From: CAWGGS01 sp046704745
GTDB lineage: Bacteria; Desulfobacterota; Desulfobulbia; Desulfobulbales; Desulfocapsaceae
Length of the DNA stretch: 64,000 nt
Direction: 5' to 3'
Assembly (NCBI GenBank): GCA_046704745.1
Contig: JBJKRL010000087.1
Span: 1 to 64,000 of the forward strand
Shown: piece by piece, positions 41,736 through 51,574 of the stretch
Position numbering within the stretch: position 1 is the stretch's first letter
Layout: every line of letters begins with the position of its first letter
Notes under the pieces: generated by a model
Seen by the model: the letters and a program-made list of their open reading frames with translations, nothing else
Told to the model about the DNA's origin: nothing
Databases searched by the model: none
Made by a program: the position numbers and the translations under genes

Positions 41736-43015
41736 AACAATCGTCCATGAAATTTAAACTTATCTACCCGAAATGGCCAAAGCTTGCCAGACAGACGGAA
41801 TTCCATCTGCCTCCCCATGGCCCCGTTGTTTTCGCCGCCACCCTGCCGGATTTTGTTGATGTCGATTTTATTGATGAAAACCTCGAAACCATTGATTTCG
41901 AAGAAGAGGTCGATTTCGTCGGAATCTCCATGATGTTGACCGTTCAGGTGAAACGCGGCTTTGAAATAGCCGACAGATACAGGGGAAAAGGGGTAAAGGT
42001 GATCTTCGGCGGTATTGCCGCCATGCTCCATGCAGAAGAAGCCATGCTCCATGCCGATTCCGTCTTTCTGGGGGAGGCCGAGGGACGGATGGAGCAGGTC
42101 ATGGCCGATTTTGCCAAAGGGGAACTCAAGAAATGCTATGACTTTCAGACAAAGCTTCCCGATATCTCCCTGGTGGGGACGGCACGCCGCGATATCCTCA
42201 ACCGTAGCCTCTATAATCACAAGGGCGTGCAGATGGTTGACCTGGTGCATGCCTCCAGGGGCTGTAAATTCAATTGCTACCCCTGCGCGGTGGCCTATCT
42301 CGGCGGCCGGAAATTCCGTCCGCGCCCCATCGACAAGACCATTGCCGAAATGGCGGCCATCGATAATAACCGCCTGTTTATTGTCGACAACTCGCTGGCC
42401 CAGGATACGGCCTGGGAGCTAGAGTTGTTTCGTGAAATGATCCCGTTGAAAAAGAAATGGTGCTGTCATCCCATCGAGGACAAGCCGGAGGTGCTCGATC
42501 TTGCGGCCCAGGCCGGCGCCTGGTATGTTTATCAGGCCGTGTTCGACACCTCGGATTACATTAAGGAGCGGGTCAAACGCTACCACGACCACGGCATAGG
42601 TGTGGAGGGAACCATCCTTTTAGGGCTCGATTCGCACACGGAGGATTCAATCAAACGCCTGATCGATTTTCTTTTGGAAATCGAGTTGGACCTGGCTGAA
42701 TTCACGGTGCTCACTCCCTTCCCCCACACCAAGGCCTATACGGAACTGCAAAGCCAGGGACGCATTTTCACCTATGATTGGGACAGGTACTCAGCCGATC
42801 AGGTCGTTTATCAACCCAAACACATGTCCCCGGAGAAACTTCAAGAACTTCTCGAATATGCCTGGGACAGTTTCTATCACGACGAATCGCAGGAGATCAA
42901 GATGGCCAAACTCTTTCGCCAGGTGGTGCGCAAGGAGATGGACGACAACACCTGGCGACCGCGCAACCGGGCCCTTTCCGGGCAGGCCTTCGGCAAAGAG
43001 ATGGGAGGGCGATAG
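41732..43015 (+). CDS. Radical SAM enzyme with B12-binding-like domain (3)
   Basis: A 427-residue protein. The ATG at 41732 overlaps the lipoprotein stop; an internal ATG at 41747 is an alternative. The N-terminal part (KLIYPKWPKL, DFVGISMMLTVQVKRGFEIA, VKVIFGGIAAMLHAEEA) resembles a B12-binding fold. The cluster motif is CKFNCYPC (ASRGCKFNCYPCAVAYLGG), followed by RLFIVDNSL. The C terminus is positively charged. It sits between envelope-transport genes and the acyl-activating ligase, so it probably acts on the cluster's lipid. Confidence 0.85.
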   Translation: MKQSSMKFKLIYPKWPKLARQTEFHLPPHGPVVFAATLPDFVDVDFIDENLETIDFEEEVDFVGISMMLTVQVKRGFEIADRYRGKGVKVIFGGIAAMLHAEEAMLHADSVFLGEAEGRMEQVMADFAKGELKKCYDFQTKLPDISLVGTARRDILNRSLYNHKGVQMVDLVHASRGCKFNCYPCAVAYLGGRKFRPRPIDKTIAEMAAIDNNRLFIVDNSLAQDTAWELELFREMIPLKKKWCCHPIEDKPEVLDLAAQAGAWYVYQAVFDTSDYIKERVKRYHDHGIGVEGTILLGLDSHTEDSIKRLIDFLLEIELDLAEFTVLTPFPHTKAYTELQSQGRIFTYDWDRYSADQVVYQPKHMSPEKLQELLEYAWDSFYHDESQEIKMAKLFRQVVRKEMDDNTWRPRNRALSGQAFGKEMGGR

Positions 43016-43017
43016 AC

Positions 43018-44379
43018 ATGACTGCCTCCTGTGAACTCACAACCGCCATAACCGCTCTTTTGGCACCCAACCAGGCCCGCGAGCAAGAGTTTTTATCCGC
43101 AGGTACGACCATAGGCGAGGTGTATGCCATGGCCGCATGGCTGCGGGCCAACCTTCCGACCGGCAAAAACGCAGCCCCCGTCTGTCTGGCTGCAGACGAC
43201 AGGGCGATCGTTGCCGCAGCTCTTCTGGCTTCGCTCGCAGGAGGGCCTGTACTGCTCATGCCGTATGCCTTTTCGCCCCAGGCACTTGCAGGTCTGCACA
43301 AGACAACCGGGGCCACGATGGCCATAAGCGATACGACAAGGGATCTTCCTCCCGGCATGGAAATCATCACACCCGGCCGGGATGACTCGGGGCCTCCCCT
43401 TGATCATTTCGACTCCGATCCGGAAAAAGAGCTGTTGAGGCTGTATACGGGCGGCTCCACCGGCATGCCGCAGATATGGTCGAAGACAGGGATTAATATC
43501 TTCGCTGAATCCCTCTTTCTGGCCACTCATTTCGGCGTTGGTGCCAACGACCGGATCATCGCCACCATTTCTCCTTACCATATCTACGGGTTATTGTACT
43601 CGGTAACACTGCCTCTGGTCTCGGGGGCAACCGTGGTCCCCGGGACGCCTTCGTATCCGGAAGAGATTATAAGAGAGGCAAAAGAGTACGGGGCAACTAT
43701 TCTCATCAGCGTCCCGGCACATTACCGGGCCTTACACGGGAAAGTGTTTGCCGACGCGTCCCTGCGACTGGCCTTCTCATCGGCCGGTGCCCTCGATCCA
43801 CACGACAATTCCGCATTCTGCCAGACCAACGAGGTGGACATTATGGAGGTCTACGGTTCCACTGAAACAGGCGGCATCGCTCTGAGGAATCGACGGCAAG
43901 GCGAAGGACATTTTACCCCGTATCCTACGCTTGACTGGAAAATTGAGGGAGGACAGCTCCTGGTCCGCTCTCCCTATCTCTCTTTCGATCTTCCGCGTGA
44001 TGCCCGCGGCTACTTTACCACCGGCGACAGAGTGGAACCCTTCGGCTCCAGAGGTTTTTCCCTTAAAGGAAGGGCCGATTCCATCACCAAAGTCGGAGGA
44101 AACAGGGTTGATCTGGAGGAAATCGCGGAATTCATCAAGGGGCAACCAGGCGTTACCGACTGCCTGGTGCTGTCCATTGCCGAAAACGGGGGGCGTCAGC
44201 AACGCATAGCAGCCGTCATTGAAGGAGTTGCCGTCTCCCTTGAGGAATTGAAGAAGGCCCTTGCCGGCCGTTTCGAACCCTATGCCCTGCCGCGGACATT
44301 TAAGACGGTGCAGCAAATGCCGATAAAGGATAACGGCAAATATGACCGTCAGACAATCCTGGGATATTTTGAAAAATGA
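43018..44379 (+). CDS. AMP-dependent acyl-activating ligase
   Basis: A 453-residue member of the ANL superfamily. The start at 43018 is two bases after the radical SAM stop. Motifs are LYTGGSTGMPQIWSK (P-loop), IMEVYGSTETGGIALRN, YFTTGD and the C-terminal Lys in PIKDNGKYDRQ. It is shorter than typical acyl-CoA synthetases, like the ligase ApeH of aryl-polyene clusters. It would activate a starter or free acid and load it onto ACP or CoA. No ammonia lyase or chorismatase that would make an aryl starter is present in the window. Confidence 0.85.
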   Translation: MTASCELTTAITALLAPNQAREQEFLSAGTTIGEVYAMAAWLRANLPTGKNAAPVCLAADDRAIVAAALLASLAGGPVLLMPYAFSPQALAGLHKTTGATMAISDTTRDLPPGMEIITPGRDDSGPPLDHFDSDPEKELLRLYTGGSTGMPQIWSKTGINIFAESLFLATHFGVGANDRIIATISPYHIYGLLYSVTLPLVSGATVVPGTPSYPEEIIREAKEYGATILISVPAHYRALHGKVFADASLRLAFSSAGALDPHDNSAFCQTNEVDIMEVYGSTETGGIALRNRRQGEGHFTPYPTLDWKIEGGQLLVRSPYLSFDLPRDARGYFTTGDRVEPFGSRGFSLKGRADSITKVGGNRVDLEEIAEFIKGQPGVTDCLVLSIAENGGRQQRIAAVIEGVAVSLEELKKALAGRFEPYALPRTFKTVQQMPIKDNGKYDRQTILGYFEK

Positions 44380-44424
44380 TACTTTCGGAAACCACCCGAA
44401 AGATGCAGAGGCAATACGTTCTCA

Positions 44425-46176
44425 ATGACTTATGATGCTGATCCGTCGGTCGACAATCTGGTTTCGGAACCGACAAACATGCAGGATCTGGATGAAGGAT
44501 TTATCGCCGGTTATGCCTGTCTGAGTGCCCGGTCCGATCTTCTCGACCGGATCAACGTCTTTCCGGTTGCCGACGGCGATACCGGAGCCAACCTGCGCAT
44601 AAGTCTGGGACCGCTGAGGTCCTGCAGAGGTCAAAGAGCTCTTGCCGCCAATCGGCTGTATCGAACAGCCACCGGCAATTCCGGCAATATTGCCGCCTCT
44701 TTTTTCGCTGAATTCCTGCAGGCTGAAATTGTAACAGACCTGGCCGACAAGGCCGACAAGGGCAGGCAAAAGGCCTGGCAGGCCGTGGCCGAGCCCAAAA
44801 CCGGCACCATGCTCAGTGTCTTCGACACCCTGGCGGAGGCCCTTACCCACTGCCAGGTCAATGCCAAGACCTGTGCCACCATTCTGGACGAGTTGCAGGC
44901 CGCGGTGTCGGAAACGGCCTCTACCCTGCCCGATCTCCGCACCGCCGGAGTGGTCGATTCCGGGGCCTTGGCGATCTTCGTTTTCTTCGACGGCTTTTTC
45001 CGCGCACTCACCGGATACCAGGGCAATATCCGTTCACTTGCCGATCTCTTTCCCGGCAGGCTTTCCATTGCAGCAGGCTATCATCCAAAAGCCGAAATAT
45101 CTTACTGTGTGGACGCCCTTCTCAAACCGGCAAACGGTGTTGATTTCGACACCCAAACGGCAGCTTCCCTTGGTAAGAGCGTGGTGGTCCTGCCGGATCA
45201 CGAACAGGTTAAAATTCATCTCCATACCTCCGATCCCCAGGCATTACGAAAAACGATGACCCAATTCGGCGATATCGTTGCCTGGTCTGACGAGTCCATG
45301 GTCCCGTCTCTTCCGCTTCATGCCAATCATACGGGATCCATCCACATCATGACCGATGCCGCCGGCTCCCTGTCGCGGGACATGGCCAGGCAATATGGCA
45401 TGACCCTGCTCGACAGCTATATCGTCTCCGGTGACACGGCCAGGCCCGAAAGCCTCTGTTCCCCGCAGACGATCTATACCCTGATGCGCAATGGCGAGAA
45501 GGTAACCACCGCCCAGGCCTCGTTGTTTGAGCGGCATCAACTGTACAAATCGGTCTGCGAGGAGCATGGAGACACCCTGTACCTCTGCGTCGGCTCAGCC
45601 TTTACCGGCAACTTTGCCGCAGCACTGAACTGGAAAAATCAGCATGACCCCGCAGGTCACCTGAGCATAATCGACACCGGTGCGGCCTCCGGCCGGCTGG
45701 CTGTAATTGCCTTGCTCACCGCCCGGTATGCCAATGAAGAAGATGCCGCCAAGGTCGTCTCCTGTGCCCGGCTGCTCGTTGAAAACTGCAAGGAATATGT
45801 CTTCATCGATGTCCTGCGCTACCTGGTTGCCGGAGGTAGGGTATCGCAGACCAGCGGCTTTTTCGGGGATCTTCTGCGAATGAAACCCGTGATCAGCCCT
45901 ACACCGGCCGGGGTCAGAAAGGTCGGCGTGGTCCGCAGCCCACTGGCACAGATAGCCTTTGCCGAGGAAAAACTTCGGCAGGAAAAGGCTGACGGGGAAA
46001 ATGCCCTGATCCTCTTGCAATATTCCGACAACGAAGACTGGGTCATGGATGTGGTGCAAGCCCGAATACAGGCTGTTGCCCCTGATGCAGAAATCATTGT
46101 GGGGCCGCTGTCTTTGACATCGGGTGTGCACATGGGACCCGGCACCTGGTCCATTGCCTTTGCCAAGGTACCCTGA
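44425..46176 (+). CDS. Single-chain fatty acid kinase: DAK2 (FakA-like) fused to DegV (FakB-like)
   Basis: A 583-residue protein. Residues 1-200 are a DAK2 kinase domain with the Mg-binding INVFPVADGDTGANL, TATGNSGNIAASFF and GVVDSGALAIF. The middle (about 210-300) matches the FakA central domain (VVVLPDHEQVKIHLHTSDP). From about 310 a DegV/FakB fatty-acid-binding domain follows (HIMTDAAGSLSRDMARQYG, VGSAFTGNFAAA, IDTGAASGRLAV, GVHMGPGTWSIAF). FakA's own C-terminal domain, which contacts FakB in Firmicutes, is absent and its place is taken by FakB itself. The product would be acyl phosphate, feeding acyl transfer or ACP loading. Confidence 0.85.
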   Translation: MTYDADPSVDNLVSEPTNMQDLDEGFIAGYACLSARSDLLDRINVFPVADGDTGANLRISLGPLRSCRGQRALAANRLYRTATGNSGNIAASFFAEFLQAEIVTDLADKADKGRQKAWQAVAEPKTGTMLSVFDTLAEALTHCQVNAKTCATILDELQAAVSETASTLPDLRTAGVVDSGALAIFVFFDGFFRALTGYQGNIRSLADLFPGRLSIAAGYHPKAEISYCVDALLKPANGVDFDTQTAASLGKSVVVLPDHEQVKIHLHTSDPQALRKTMTQFGDIVAWSDESMVPSLPLHANHTGSIHIMTDAAGSLSRDMARQYGMTLLDSYIVSGDTARPESLCSPQTIYTLMRNGEKVTTAQASLFERHQLYKSVCEEHGDTLYLCVGSAFTGNFAAALNWKNQHDPAGHLSIIDTGAASGRLAVIALLTARYANEEDAAKVVSCARLLVENCKEYVFIDVLRYLVAGGRVSQTSGFFGDLLRMKPVISPTPAGVRKVGVVRSPLAQIAFAEEKLRQEKADGENALILLQYSDNEDWVMDVVQARIQAVAPDAEIIVGPLSLTSGVHMGPGTWSIAFAKVP

Positions 46177-46177
46177 C

Positions 46178-47767
46178 ATGGACGTGTGCGTCATTATCCC
46201 GGTCTATAACCATCAGGAAAGGGTCGTGGACGTTATCCAAGGCGTTTTAGAGCTTAGTCTGCCGGTTATCGTCGTCGATGACGGCTCAACCGATGAAACA
46301 CCTGCGGTACTGGCTTCCATTCAAGGGATCACCGTTATCCGGCATCCTGTCAATCAAGGAAAGGGTGCGGCCCTGCTCACGGGTTTTGCCAATGCGCAAA
46401 AGTCCTTCAGCTGGGCCATCACCATCGATGCCGACGGCCAACACCGGCCGGATGACGCCCGGGCCTTTCTGGAAATCGCCCGCGGCGGCAAACGGGTGCT
46501 TGCCGTCGGCAACAGACAGGGCATGAGCGGAGAACATGTCCCCTGGACCAGCCGATTCGGACGTGGTTTTTCCAACTTCTGGGTCTGGGCCTCGGGAGGT
46601 CCCTGGCTTGCCGACTCCCAATCCGGATTTCGGCTCTATCCACTACCGGAATCTTTGCATCTGGATGCCAAGGCCCGACGATACCAGTTCGAGGTGGAGA
46701 TCCTGGTGATGGCCAGACGCAGGGGGATCGGCATCGTAGAGGTCCCGGTTTCGGTGGTCTACCAGCCTAAAGGCATACGGATCAGCCACTTTCATCCCTG
46801 GCGTGATTTTCTGCGCAATTCAGCCACCTTTTCCCGTCTGATCTTATCTCGTTTACTCCCTGCCAAAGACGGGCAAAAACACTCCGATTTCTACAAGCTG
46901 TTGGTATCTGCGGCCAACATGCTCGGACCGTGGCTTTTTGCCGTGGTCTCAAGAATCATCGCCATCGGCTATTTCCTTATGCCCGGGAGGACCAAAGAAA
47001 GCCGCAGGTTTTACGCCCGGCTCTTTCCCCAAAAAGGCCGCCTTTATCACCTCTTTTGCACATTCAGGCAGTTTCAAAATTTTACCACGATCCACTACGA
47101 CCGCTATCTTGTCAACAAGGGCAGGTCCACATCATTCATCTCCGAAGGACAGGAACAACTGGAGGCGATTCTCGGCCGCTCAGGGGCCATCCTCCTGATG
47201 TCTCACTTCGGCAACTGGGAGATGGCCGCCCATCTCTTGATGCGGCAGTGCCGGGAGTTGCGACTGCTGTTGTATATGGGAATCAAGGAAAAAGAGGGGG
47301 TGGAGAAGACCCAGAAAGAAGAACTTCGCCGGTCAGGCGTGACCATAATCGGCGCCGACCAAAGCGGCGGCTCGCCCTTTGCCGTGGTTGATGGAATCAG
47401 ATTGCTCAAAGAAGGCGGTATCGTGTCCATGACAGGAGATATTGTCTGGCAGAAAGATCAACGATGTCTTCCCGTTTCATTCTTAGGAGGTGTTTCCTAC
47501 CTGCCAGAGGCACCTTTCGTCTTTGCTATGGTCTCAGGCGCTCCGATCTATGTCTTTTTCGCCTTCCGCCTGGGGACGAACAACTACTGTTTTACCTTTT
47601 CCGAGCCCATAACCGTCACCGCTGCCGCAAGGGATGAACGGAAAAAAACCCTTACTGATGCAGCCCAGCGTTACGCCGATCTTCTGGAAGAGGCTTTACG
47701 AAGACACCCGTTGGAATGGTATCATTTTGATCATTTCGTTCATACGTCCGGGGAATCCGCCCCATGA
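46178..47767 (+). CDS. Glycosyltransferase family 2 fused to LpxL-type acyltransferase
   Basis: A 529-residue protein, started at 46178, one base after the kinase stop. Residues 1-230 are a GT2 domain of the dolichyl-phosphate-mannose-synthase type (VIIPVYNHQERV, VVDDGSTDE, TIDADGQHRPDD with the DxD). From about 255 a lipid A lauroyltransferase-like domain follows, with its HxxxxE motif in LMSHFGNWEMAAHL and a GDIVWQKDQR block. Aryl-polyene clusters have the same fusion, thought to build the sugar-lipid anchor. It probably joins the acyl chain to a glycolipid at the inner face of the membrane. Confidence 0.88.
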   Translation: MDVCVIIPVYNHQERVVDVIQGVLELSLPVIVVDDGSTDETPAVLASIQGITVIRHPVNQGKGAALLTGFANAQKSFSWAITIDADGQHRPDDARAFLEIARGGKRVLAVGNRQGMSGEHVPWTSRFGRGFSNFWVWASGGPWLADSQSGFRLYPLPESLHLDAKARRYQFEVEILVMARRRGIGIVEVPVSVVYQPKGIRISHFHPWRDFLRNSATFSRLILSRLLPAKDGQKHSDFYKLLVSAANMLGPWLFAVVSRIIAIGYFLMPGRTKESRRFYARLFPQKGRLYHLFCTFRQFQNFTTIHYDRYLVNKGRSTSFISEGQEQLEAILGRSGAILLMSHFGNWEMAAHLLMRQCRELRLLLYMGIKEKEGVEKTQKEELRRSGVTIIGADQSGGSPFAVVDGIRLLKEGGIVSMTGDIVWQKDQRCLPVSFLGGVSYLPEAPFVFAMVSGAPIYVFFAFRLGTNNYCFTFSEPITVTAAARDERKKTLTDAAQRYADLLEEALRRHPLEWYHFDHFVHTSGESAP

Positions 47768-47949
47768 TCCTGCCTCTGGGACAGGCATGCCTTTGTTATG
47801 ACTTCGCCCGGCAATGGAGACCCGGCACCTGTTTTTCATGTGGACCAGAAAAAACCGGAGGACTTTATATTTTCTTTTCTTTTTGCGGCAAATAAGAGTA
47901 AGATCCAATCTCTTTCTACTACTTTCAATCAATACCACAGCGATCAGCA

Positions 47950-48225
47950 ATGACCAGAGATGCACTGCAAGAAAAAATCCTCGCCATCCTTTCCCAGGAC
48001 TTTGAATTCAAAGATCCGCAACTCGATGACAATCTCAGGGACGATCATGGCTTCGACAGCATTGACGCCATTGAGTTGCTCGGTAAAATCGAAACCATTT
48101 TCGGCTTTTCCTTAACCAGGGATGAAAAAGAAAAAGCCATGGAAATCCGGACCATTAACGACATTCTTGACTATCTGGATACGATCTGGGAAGGCCGTAC
48201 CGGCAATAAGATGCCCCTTTCTTGA
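47950..48225 (+). CDS. Acyl carrier protein (3)
   Basis: A 91-residue ACP with the attachment Ser in DDHGFDSIDAIELL. It follows a 180-bp gap that may contain a promoter. Its stop lies just before the ATG of the following ketosynthase gene, so the two are translated together and probably partner each other. Confidence 0.93.
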   Translation: MTRDALQEKILAILSQDFEFKDPQLDDNLRDDHGFDSIDAIELLGKIETIFGFSLTRDEKEKAMEIRTINDILDYLDTIWEGRTGNKMPLS

Positions 48226-48227
48226 CG

Positions 48228-49475
48228 ATGAATCGACGAGTTGTCATTACAGCATGTTCTGCGATCACACCGATCGGATACGGAAAAAAGGCAATCACGG
48301 ACAGTCTCCTCCAGGGAAAATCTGGTATTCGGCCGTTGCGTAATGACGGCCTGCTGACCGATCACATCCATTCCCGGGTCTTCGGCACCGTAGATTACCC
48401 CATCTCCTATGATTTTACCCGCTCCCAGCGCAAGACCATGGGACCGGTGGCCTACTATGCCTGCCAGGTGGCAAAGGATGTTCTGGACGCGGCCGGACTT
48501 CCCAAGGATTTCATAACCTCCGGCCGCCTGGGTGTGGCCTTCGGATCCACCCACGGAAGCCCCACCATTCAGCGTAATATCTACAAGACCTTTTTCCAAA
48601 ATCTGGATAAGGAGTTCTCCTCCATCGGTGCCGTAGACTATTTGCGTTCCATGGTGCATACAACGGCGGTCAATATAACCCGCATGTTCGGTATTACCGG
48701 ACGTGTCATCGCAACCTCAACCGCCTGTACTACCAGCAGTCAGGCCATCGGCTACGGCTACGAGACCATCAAATACGGTATGCAGGACGCTATGATCTGC
48801 GGAGGAGCCGATGAATATGACACCACCACCGTTGCCGTCTTCGACAATCTCCTGGCCTGCTCTGTCGGCTTTAATGCGACACCGGAGAGGACCCCGCGGC
48901 CCTTTGACAGAAAACGCGACGGCCTGGTTGTGGGAGAAGGTGGCGGCGCGGTGCTCTTGGAAGAATATGAAGCCGCCAGGAGAAGAGGCGCCCCCATTCT
49001 TGGCGAAATCATCGGATTTTCCTGCAACAACAACGGCGGTGATCTGATTCTGCCCAATCTCGACGGCATAACTGCAACCCTGCGTCTGGCCCTGGCCGAT
49101 GCAGCAATTTCCGCATCGGAGGTGGACTACATCAGTGCCCATGCAACTGCCACCAAGATGGGTGATATCGTTGAATCCCAGGCCATTGAAAAGATTTACG
49201 GGAAAAGGCCGTACGTGTCCGGTCTGAAAAGCTACACAGGCCATACCATGGGCACCTGCGGAGTCATTGAGCTGATCATGACGCTTTATATGATGGAAGA
49301 AGGTTTTCTTGCCCCAACGCTGAACCTCGAAGAGATCGATTCCCGTTGCGCCGGTCTTCGCCATACCCCGGAACTGGTAAGCAAAACAGCAAAGACGGCT
49401 GCCATACAAAATTTCGCCTTCGGGGGAGTCAATACCTGCCTGCTGGTCAAAAACGGGCAGGAAATATCGGAATGA
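48228..49475 (+). CDS. Beta-ketoacyl-ACP synthase, FabF-like (3)
   Basis: A 415-residue ketosynthase, started at the ATG at 48228. It has Cys167 in TSTACTTSSQAIG, His in SAHATATKMGD and His in SYTGHTMGTCG. FAFGGVNTCL closes the protein. It is in an ACP-KS-PlsC-radical SAM-KAS III unit that looks like a second assembly line beside the minus-strand one. Confidence 0.9.
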   Translation: MNRRVVITACSAITPIGYGKKAITDSLLQGKSGIRPLRNDGLLTDHIHSRVFGTVDYPISYDFTRSQRKTMGPVAYYACQVAKDVLDAAGLPKDFITSGRLGVAFGSTHGSPTIQRNIYKTFFQNLDKEFSSIGAVDYLRSMVHTTAVNITRMFGITGRVIATSTACTTSSQAIGYGYETIKYGMQDAMICGGADEYDTTTVAVFDNLLACSVGFNATPERTPRPFDRKRDGLVVGEGGGAVLLEEYEAARRRGAPILGEIIGFSCNNNGGDLILPNLDGITATLRLALADAAISASEVDYISAHATATKMGDIVESQAIEKIYGKRPYVSGLKSYTGHTMGTCGVIELIMTLYMMEEGFLAPTLNLEEIDSRCAGLRHTPELVSKTAKTAAIQNFAFGGVNTCLLVKNGQEISE

Positions 49476-49478
49476 TCC

Positions 49479-50273
49479 ATGGAATCTCACCCCGTAGACA
49501 GATCGATTGATATCACCGTCACCCTGATCTGCTGGTGCTATTTCATCTTCGGATTCCTGTTATTTTTCTCTCCCTTTTATATTGCGCTCTCCTTTTCTCC
49601 CCGATCGGAATATTTCATCCAACGTCTCAACAGACGATTCTTTCGCGGATTTTTCGTCCTTTTAAAAAAAATCGCGCCGCGGCAACAGTGGACCATCGAT
49701 GCCGGGCTCGAAGATATCCACTCATCCGTTGTGGTTTGCAATCATCTCTCCTATCTTGATCCCCTGCTCTTAATCTCCTCGCTTAAACAGGCAAAAACAA
49801 TAGTTAAACCGACCTTTTTTTCCGTCCCCATCTTCGGCTGGGTCCTCAGAAAGGCCGGATATTTCCCTGCCGTATCCAGCGGATCGCTTGCCGGCATCGT
49901 GTTGCAACAAATGGAGACAATGGCAGAGTATCTCAGAGGCGGGGGAAACCTCTTTATCTTTCCCCAGGGAACCCGCAGCCGGGATGGAAAGATCGGGGCA
50001 CTCAATCCCGGAGCCTTTAAAATCGCCAGGTACTGCCGAGTGCCCATCCATGTCCTCTACATACAAAACACCGACAGATTGTTTACTCCAGGCAAGTTTT
50101 TCTTCTTTGCCCGAAGGTCCAATCATATCAGTATACGCATCGTTGACACGATACACTCCGAACAAGAAAAACTCAGCGCGGAAGAACTCGGAAATCGTGT
50201 CCGGCGAGGCCTGGAAACGGCATTGGGAAACGCCGAACAACACTATTTTTCTTCAACCACACAGAATTTATGA
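49479..50273 (+). CDS. PlsC-type 1-acyl-glycerol-3-phosphate acyltransferase-like protein
   Basis: A 264-residue inner-membrane protein. A hydrophobic N terminus (about 10-40) anchors it. VVCNHLSYLDPLLLIS has the catalytic HxxxxD and FPQGTRSRDGKIG corresponds to FPEGTR, with Gln in place of Glu. It would move an acyl group from ACP, CoA or acyl phosphate to a glycerolipid or glycolipid. The adjacent fatty acid kinase and ACP genes supply possible donors. The stop overlaps the following radical SAM gene. Confidence 0.85.
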   Translation: MESHPVDRSIDITVTLICWCYFIFGFLLFFSPFYIALSFSPRSEYFIQRLNRRFFRGFFVLLKKIAPRQQWTIDAGLEDIHSSVVVCNHLSYLDPLLLISSLKQAKTIVKPTFFSVPIFGWVLRKAGYFPAVSSGSLAGIVLQQMETMAEYLRGGGNLFIFPQGTRSRDGKIGALNPGAFKIARYCRVPIHVLYIQNTDRLFTPGKFFFFARRSNHISIRIVDTIHSEQEKLSAEELGNRVRRGLETALGNAEQHYFSSTTQNL

Positions 50274-51571
50274 ATGTTCTACTTGTCAACCCACCGAATT
50301 GCGGACGCAGCATTCCGGAAGAACGCTACGGTATCACCTCAATCAAACAGATCTTCCGGGGGGAGCCTTTGGGCTTGGAAGAACTGGCGGGGAACCTGGA
50401 CGGACACGATGTCCGGCTCATCGACCTGAAGGCGGATCCGGACGGGCTTACAAAGGAGCTTACAACCTTTTGTCCCGATATAGCAGGCATCACCGGGATA
50501 ACCTGCGAGGCTAATACCGTCCTGCACCTGGCCCGAACAATCAAGACCGACTGTTCGGCGCTGATTGCCGTCGGCGGCATTCATGCCAGCAACGATCCGG
50601 AGTTTTTCAATAAAGAGGAGATCGATTACATCGTCACCGGTCTCGGGAAACGTTCCTTTGCCCGCCTGGTCGATCTCATTGAAACACAAAAGACGGATTT
50701 CACCCCGCCCACAGGAGTCTATCGCACCAGTCCCGGCAGACCGCTTTCACTTGCAGCCCATCGCAATACACAAGACGATCTCGTCGAAGATCATCCAGCC
50801 AACTACCGTCTGGTCGATCGTTATCGCACTCATTATCTCCTGGAGGGACTCGGCGTCCCCATGGGCTTCGTTTCCTCCGCCTTTGGCTGCCCGTATTCCT
50901 GTTCTTTTTGTGCGATCAAAGGCCAAACAGGCGGCAACTATCTCAGCCGGCCCATTGAGAGCGTCATCCGAGATATCAGCCTGCTGCCACCCCAGATTCC
51001 CGTCATTCGGCTGGTGGATGCCAACACCTTCGGAGATATCGACCGGGCAAAGGCGCTGGCAGAGGCCCTCATTCAATCGGGACTGAGGAAACAATATCTT
51101 GCTGATATCCGTTCAGATACCGTTGTTCGCCATCCGGAAATGCTCAAGCTCTGGAAAGAGGCAGGTCTGCGGGCTGTGATTATCGGATTTGAGGCCATCG
51201 ACGATACCGCACTTCAGGCAATGGGAAAGGCCAACCAGGCGGCAACGAACACCCAGGCCATTTCCATCCTGCATGAGCTTGGAATCACCATTGTTGGAGA
51301 CTTCATCCTAAGCCCTGAAGCCGGGGAGCAAGATTTTGACGATCTAAGGACATATATTACAACTAACTCCGTCGATCTGCCTATGATCACGGTCATGACA
51401 CCCCTGCCGGGCACGCCGCTTTACCGGGGACTGCAACACAAAATTGTTAACCACGACCTCGACTACTATACGCTTACCAATGCCGTGATACCCACCCGGC
51501 TGAGCGAGGAACGGTTTTACACTCTCTATGCGGAACTGCTTGCCCAGGGACATAAAAATGCACGCGTTTAG
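50270..51571 (+). CDS. Radical SAM enzyme with B12-binding-like domain (4)
   Basis: A 433-residue protein. The N-terminal domain (MNVLLVNPPNCGRSIPEERY, EPLGLEELAGNLDGHDVRLI, IAGITGITCEANT, AVGGIHASNDPE) is of the B12-binding type found in BchE-like enzymes. The radical SAM motif CPYSCSFC lies in SSAFGCPYSCSFCAIKGQTG, followed by VRLVDANTFGD. The gene overlaps plsC and is three bases from the KAS III gene. The tight packing indicates a role in modifying the lipid made by this unit. Confidence 0.86.
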   Translation: MNVLLVNPPNCGRSIPEERYGITSIKQIFRGEPLGLEELAGNLDGHDVRLIDLKADPDGLTKELTTFCPDIAGITGITCEANTVLHLARTIKTDCSALIAVGGIHASNDPEFFNKEEIDYIVTGLGKRSFARLVDLIETQKTDFTPPTGVYRTSPGRPLSLAAHRNTQDDLVEDHPANYRLVDRYRTHYLLEGLGVPMGFVSSAFGCPYSCSFCAIKGQTGGNYLSRPIESVIRDISLLPPQIPVIRLVDANTFGDIDRAKALAEALIQSGLRKQYLADIRSDTVVRHPEMLKLWKEAGLRAVIIGFEAIDDTALQAMGKANQAATNTQAISILHELGITIVGDFILSPEAGEQDFDDLRTYITTNSVDLPMITVMTPLPGTPLYRGLQHKIVNHDLDYYTLTNAVIPTRLSEERFYTLYAELLAQGHKNARV

Positions 51572-51574
51572 ATT

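Noticed and set aside
44425..46176. Dihydroxyacetone kinase annotation for the DAK2 protein
   Set aside because: The central domain and the fused DegV domain fit fatty acid kinase; DhaK/DhaM partners are absent.
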